From Solwaraspora sp. WMMD792 (lineage in GTDB: Bacteria > Actinomycetota > Actinomycetes > Mycobacteriales > Micromonosporaceae): 64,000 nucleotides of DNA. A program made the translations under genes and the position numbers. The first letter of the stretch is position 1. Each line of letters starts with the position of its first letter. The stretch lies in the NCBI RefSeq assembly GCF_029626105.1, contig NZ_JARUBH010000009.1:5580001-5644000 (forward strand), in the 5' to 3' direction. Of this stretch, positions 61,068-64,000 are shown piece by piece. The notes beneath the pieces were generated by a model. The model was not told where the DNA came from and ran no database searches. It worked only from the letters and a program-made list of their open reading frames with translations.

Positions 61068-62186
61068 ATGGGCGTCTTCACCACCACTGCCGGCCCCGGC
61101 ACCGCCACCGGGCACGAACAGGTCGTCTTCTGCCAGGACCAGCCGACCGGGCTACGAGCGATCATCGCCATCTACTCGACCGCGCTCGGGCCGGCGCTCG
61201 GCGGCACCCGGTTCTACCCGTACGCCTCCGAGGCCGACGCCCTGCACGACGTGCTGGAGCTGTCCCGGGGGATGGCCTACAAGAACGCGATGGCCGGACT
61301 GGACCTCGGTGGCGGCAAAGCAGTCATCTGGGGCGACCCGGAGCAGCTCAAGACCGAGCCGCTGCTGCGCGCGTACGGCCGGTTCGTCGAATCGCTCGGC
61401 GGGCGCTACTACACCGCCTGTGACGTCGGCACCTACGTGCCGGACATGGACGTCGTGGCCCGGGAGACCCGGTTCGCCACCGGGCGTAGTCGCGAGCAGG
61501 GCGGGGCCGGTGACTCCTCCGAGCTCACCGCCTGGGGGGTGTTCCAGGGCATGCGCGCCGCCGCCGAGCACCGCTGGGGTTCGGCCAGCCTCGCCGGCCG
61601 GCGGGTCGGCGTCGCCGGGCTCGGCAAGGTCGGCCGGCAGCTGACCGGTCACCTGCTCGACGACGGAGCCGCGGTGGTGGCCACCGACGTCAGCGAACGG
61701 GCGGTGGACTGGGCCCGGAGCACCTACCCGCAGGTCGACCTGGTGGACGACACCGACGTGCTGATCCGTCAGGAGATCGACGTCTACGCGCCCTGCGCGC
61801 TCGGTGGGGCGCTCGACGACGACACCGTGCCGGCCCTGCGGGCCGAGATCGTCGCCGGGGCCGCCAACAACCAGTTGGCCCACCCCGGCGTCGAGAAGTT
61901 GCTCGCCGAACGGGGCATCCTCTACGCCCCGGACTACGTGGTCAACGCCGGTGGGGTGATCCAGGTGGCCGACGAGGTGACCGGGGCCGCCACACCGTCG
62001 GCCAACGGCCGGTACGGGTTCGACTTCGACCGGGCCAAGGCCCGAGCGACCGGTATCTACCAGACCACCCGGGAGATCCTGCGCAGCGCCGACCGGGAGG
62101 GCGTACCCCCGGCGGTGGCGGCCGACCGGCTCGCCGAACGCCGGATGGCCGAGGTCGGTCGGCTGCGCGCGATCCATCTCCGGTGA
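61068..62186 (+). CDS. vdh: Glu/Leu/Phe/Val dehydrogenase (valine dehydrogenase type)
   Basis: 372 residues from ATG 61068 (CAGGAG). [38 protein letters not shown] contains the substrate and catalytic Lys residues; [10 protein letters not shown] follows; the NAD domain has [12 protein letters not shown] and [30 protein letters not shown]. Oxidatively deaminates branched-chain amino acids to 2-keto acids, which feed catabolism and branched fatty-acid or polyketide starters. Confidence 0.93.
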   Translation: MGVFTTTAGPGTATGHEQVVFCQDQPTGLRAIIAIYSTALGPALGGTRFYPYASEADALHDVLELSRGMAYKNAMAGLDLGGGKAVIWGDPEQLKTEPLLRAYGRFVESLGGRYYTACDVGTYVPDMDVVARETRFATGRSREQGGAGDSSELTAWGVFQGMRAAAEHRWGSASLAGRRVGVAGLGKVGRQLTGHLLDDGAAVVATDVSERAVDWARSTYPQVDLVDDTDVLIRQEIDVYAPCALGGALDDDTVPALRAEIVAGAANNQLAHPGVEKLLAERGILYAPDYVVNAGGVIQVADEVTGAATPSANGRYGFDFDRAKARATGIYQTTREILRSADREGVPPAVAADRLAERRMAEVGRLRAIHLR

Positions 62187-62280
62187 GCCACCGCCAACCC
62201 GAGCGCCGCCGTCCTGGGCGCTGACTCGCCGGTCCGCCCCGGGTGGCCGTCACCGGGCGTGTGGAGAATCACCCGTACGG

Positions 62281-62328
62281 GTCACGAGCGGCGGGGATCG
62301 GGCTCCTTACCCCGCCGCTGCCCGTGAC
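62281..62328 (+). terminator. Terminator after the dehydrogenase
   Basis: GTCACG pairs with CGTGAC at the base (62281-62286/62323-62328). After a 3-base bulge, AGCGGCGGGG (62287-62296) pairs with CCCCGCCGCT (62310-62319) over a 13-base loop. Confidence 0.7.
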
Positions 62329-62352
62329 GGACCCCGCCGCTGCCCCTGACGA
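62309..62352. repeat. 22-bp tandem repeat
   Basis: Two adjacent copies of ACCCCGCCGCTGCCCGTGAC plus two bases (62309-62330, 62331-62352), differing at two positions. The first copy forms the right arm of the terminator. Confidence 0.7.
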
Positions 62353-62504
62353 TGTCGGCCGCCGATGACGCGCGGGAGCGACCCGATGCAACCCGAGGTG
62401 CCGAACCTGGGTCCGCCCATGTACCGTAAGAGCCACGAGAGATGCCTGACGTCATCGGGGCCCGCCTTCGGGCTGCCCCGAATTCTGTGCGAGGGGGTCG
62501 AGCC

Positions 62505-62726
62505 ATGGGGCGCGGCCGTGCTAAGGCCAAGCAGACAAAGGTGGCCAGGGAGCTGAAATACCACTCCCCGAACACCGACCTCGCCGCCTTGCAGCGAGAG
62601 CTCGCCGGCAGCGGCAAGTCGGACCGTGATTTCGACGACGAGTACGATCCGTACCTCGACGACGATGACGAGGACGACCCAGCCGACGACGACCGGGGTA
62701 ACTGGACACCCTCATCGTCCCGCTGA
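62505..62726 (+). CDS. DUF3073 family protein
   Basis: 73 residues from ATG 62505 (GAGGGGG upstream). Begins MGRGRAKAKQTKVARELKYH, then NTDLAALQRELAG and a very acidic tail (DFDDEYDPYLDDDDEDDP). This basic-head/acidic-tail small protein is widespread in Actinobacteria, usually highly expressed, function unknown; it may contact RNA or ribosomes, which is inference. Confidence 0.92.
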   Translation: MGRGRAKAKQTKVARELKYHSPNTDLAALQRELAGSGKSDRDFDDEYDPYLDDDDEDDPADDDRGNWTPSSSR

Positions 62727-62742
62727 GGGTCCGACTGATCAG

Positions 62743-62767
62743 AGCACGCGGTCAGTGTCCGCGTGCT
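62743..62767 (+). terminator. Terminator of the DUF3073 gene
   Basis: AGCACGCGG (62743-62751) pairs with CCGCGTGCT (62759-62767) around TCAGTGT, 17 bases past the stop. Confidence 0.7.
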
Positions 62768-62826
62768 GATTCATGTCGACGAGGACTCCGGCCCGGCTGG
62801 TCGCCGTACGTCTGTCGGAATGCCAC

Positions 62827-62870
62827 CATCCGGTGGTGCGTACCCCGAACGGGGTAGGCACCACCGGATG
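62827..62870. repeat. 44-bp nested hairpin
   Basis: CATCCGGTGGTGC (62827-62839) pairs perfectly with GCACCACCGGATG (62858-62870). Inside a G/G mismatch, TACCCC (62841-62846) pairs with GGGGTA (62851-62856) over loop GAAC. It sits between convergent transcripts and may be a bidirectional terminator or a palindromic intergenic element. Confidence 0.75.
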
Positions 62871-62902
62871 TCCGTCGCGCCAGGCGGGCGACTGATAGGT
62901 GC

Positions 62903-62934
62903 CGCCCTGCCCGGGGACGGGGCCGGGCAGGGCG
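62903..62934 (-). terminator. Terminator after the RiPP precursor
   Basis: CGCCCTGCCCGG (62903-62914) pairs with CCGGGCAGGGCG (62923-62934) around GGACGGGG, 24 bases downstream of the precursor stop on the minus strand. Confidence 0.7.
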
Positions 62935-62958
62935 CCAGATACGCGCTGGTCGGAGCGG

Positions 62959-63213
62959 TCAACGGGGGCGGTTGTTCCAGTTGTAGAAGGTCGGGATGTT
63001 CTCGAAGTGGTTCCAGGCGCAGACCGCGCCGTCGGCACCGGCTGCCTCGGCGCGACGCCGCCGGGCCTGTTCCGCTTCGGCGAGCAGCAGTGCCAGACCG
63101 TCCCGGACGGCGTACACCCGGTCCGCCACCTGATCGTCGCCACCTGCCTCGGCGACGGTGGCTCCCGGGGCCGCGCCGACCGGTTCAGGCCGCTGCCGGC
63201 TGGTCTCTGGCAT
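62959..63213 (-). CDS. Triceptide (cyclophane) RiPP precursor peptide, AmcA-like
   Basis: 84 residues from ATG 63213 (GGAGGGAG ten bases upstream). Residues 1-~64 are a helical leader rich in Ala, Arg and Glu (VYAVRDGLALLLAEAEQARRRR). From W67 the C-terminus falls on a three-residue register: WNH, FEN, IPT, FYN, WNN, then RPR. Four triplets start with an aromatic residue, and three of those end in Asn. Aromatic-X-X units are the substrates of cyclophane-forming (3-CyFE/triceptide) radical SAM enzymes, which join the ring of residue 1 to Cbeta of residue 3. The gene overlaps the SPASM maturase gene by 29 bases, as expected for a dedicated pair. No cleavage protease or exporter lies within the window. 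Confidence 0.8.
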   Translation of the reverse strand: MPETSRQRPEPVGAAPGATVAEAGGDDQVADRVYAVRDGLALLLAEAEQARRRRAEAAGADGAVCAWNHFENIPTFYNWNNRPR

Positions 63214-64000
63214 GGGCCAACACTCCCTCCAGTAGATGGATCTTGCTGTTACGGCAGTGGTTGGTCTCCGTACCATCAAAACGCCCGTGTTCGAAGTAAC
63301 GGTTGGCAGCGTGACCACCTCCGCAGAACCCGAAGTACGGGCAGGTGGTCCGGCATGCCTCGACGCCCGCCACGAACTCGGTGACCCAGGGTGTCCGTTC
63401 CGGCGTGGCGAGGATCTCGGCCAGCCCGCTGGCCAACACGTTTCCGCTGGTGAAGTCCCCGTACCGCGGGTCGGAGAAGCCGGCCAGCTCCGGCGAGAGC
63501 AGCACCACCGACCCGTCGTACCCGATGGTGGGGATCGGGTCGAGCTGGCGGGGCAGCACCTCGTCGGCCGTGCCGTCGAGTACGGCTGCCGCGTACCGCA
63601 GTGACCATTCCACCTCGCGCAGATGGATCCGCGGTGCCTGCCGCCAGGCTCCGACCAGTTCCGCCCAGAAGCCGGCGACGGCCCGGTCCGGCCAGCGGTT
63701 CGACCGGACGTTCACGCCCTCCGTCTCCTCGATGTTGACGCCCAGCACGTCACAGCCGAGGTCGAGGAAGAACCGGTACAGCTCGGTGGCCAGGCCGGGG
63801 CTCGGGTCGCTGACCACGCAGAGCGCCGAGAATTCGATCCCGTGCCGACGTAGCGCTTCGACACCGCTCCGGATCTGGTCGTACGCGGGCCGACCACCCC
63901 GGGTGTGCCGGCTGTCGTTACGCGCCCGCGGGCCGTCGACGCTGACGCTGACCCGGATCCGGTGTTCGCGGAAGAACTCGCACCAGGGGTCGTCGATCAA
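63185..64000 (-). CDS. Radical SAM/SPASM peptide maturase, C-terminal part (cut by the window end)
   Basis: 271 residues visible; the frame is open to the right edge, so the CxxxCxxC SAM-cluster motif lies outside. Visible: later part of the radical SAM barrel (HRIRVSVSVDGPRARNDSRHTRGGRPAYDQIRSGVEALRRHG, VNIEETEGVN) and a C-terminal SPASM-type domain with auxiliary-cluster cysteines in GVEACRTTCPYFGFCGGGHAANRYFEHGRFDGTETNHCRNSKI. The CPYFGFCGGG pattern matches cyclophane/GRRM-type maturases. The overlapping precursor with aromatic triplets indicates a triceptide-type enzyme. Confidence 0.85.
   Translation of the reverse strand: MIDDPWCEFFREHRIRVSVSVDGPRARNDSRHTRGGRPAYDQIRSGVEALRRHGIEFSALCVVSDPSPGLATELYRFFLDLGCDVLGVNIEETEGVNVRSNRWPDRAVAGFWAELVGAWRQAPRIHLREVEWSLRYAAAVLDGTADEVLPRQLDPIPTIGYDGSVVLLSPELAGFSDPRYGDFTSGNVLASGLAEILATPERTPWVTEFVAGVEACRTTCPYFGFCGGGHAANRYFEHGRFDGTETNHCRNSKIHLLEGVLAHARDQPAAA

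Larger units (their letters stand above)
62187..62504. other. Intergenic region with terminator and tandem repeat
   Basis: 318 bases between the dehydrogenase and DUF3073 genes. The first half holds AGCGCC/GGCGCT and the strong hairpin 62281-62328; tandem 22-mers follow at 62309-62352. The second half should hold the DUF3073 promoter (for example TACCGTAAG near 62420), which I cannot define further. Confidence 0.5.

Overview
The window is high-GC actinomycete DNA (about 70% G+C by eye, GTG starts common, many 4-base start/stop overlaps). A near-canonical BldC, an ESX-type EccE, a DUF3073 protein, an actinobacterial split transketolase and several proteins of kinds I know from Micromonosporaceae (SCO6745-like protein, permuted binding lipoprotein, HTH-deformylase fusion) point to Micromonospora or a close relative. 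This assignment is inference from gene content, not a search result. Most of the window is ordinary chromosome with local accessory patches.

Layout: 0-2.2 kb, end of a type VII secretion locus (EccE plus an unknown partner). 2.2-5.9 kb, a PadR-controlled ABC exporter. 5.9-10.3 kb, erythromycin-esterase-like hydrolase, H1-tail/EcsC-like protein, CPBP membrane protein, flavohaemoglobin. 10.4-13.7 kb, HTH-peptide deformylase fusion, an iron-box-preceded FhuF-like reductase with a coupled 39-aa ORF, and a PEBP protein. 13.7-17.5 kb, MMPL exporter with its TetR, then a second TetR. 17.6-21.1 kb, three lipoproteins and a membrane protein in a row. 21.1-24.0 kb, accessory strip: a compact four-gene minus-strand operon (one gene is only 45 codons) facing an AlpA-like HTH gene, a frameshifted HTH/TPR regulator and short gene remnants. 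24.0-27.8 kb, a 1268-residue NACHT ATPase with HEAT-like repeats, a candidate anti-phage NLR-like protein. 28-34.5 kb, VOC protein, secreted seven-blade RCC1 protein, G5/excalibur protein, azoreductase/MarR divergon, a methyltransferase lacking its SAM-binding segment, secreted trypsin-like protease. 34.6-38.1 kb, tRNA-Ser, quinone oxidoreductase, SoxR divergent from a split transketolase. 38.1-46.3 kb, housekeeping and membrane genes (GT2, thiolase, rhomboid, cyclophilin, CorA, aminotransferase).

46.4-54.3 kb looks like an envelope-polymer or lipid locus: NTP transferase, sn-glycerol-1-phosphate-dehydrogenase-like enzyme, CDP-alcohol phosphotransferase, GT4 and an undecaprenyl-phosphate sugar transferase. 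A LytS/LytTR pair and a permuted substrate-binding lipoprotein follow (54.4-58.3 kb), then two small DxDxDG calcium-binding-type proteins, bldC, an unknown conserved protein, an amino-acid dehydrogenase and DUF3073. At the right edge lies a radical SAM/SPASM maturase (cut by the window) whose 3' end overlaps an 84-residue precursor. The precursor ends in aromatic triplets WNH, FEN, IPT, FYN, WNN, the signature of a triceptide-type cyclophane RiPP.

The most interesting items are the triceptide locus (62.96-64.0 kb), the NACHT-HEAT gene in a decayed island (21-28 kb), the circularly permuted binding protein, the HTH-deformylase fusion, the coupled 39-aa ORF under an iron box, and several clean operator palindromes that tie regulators to their targets.
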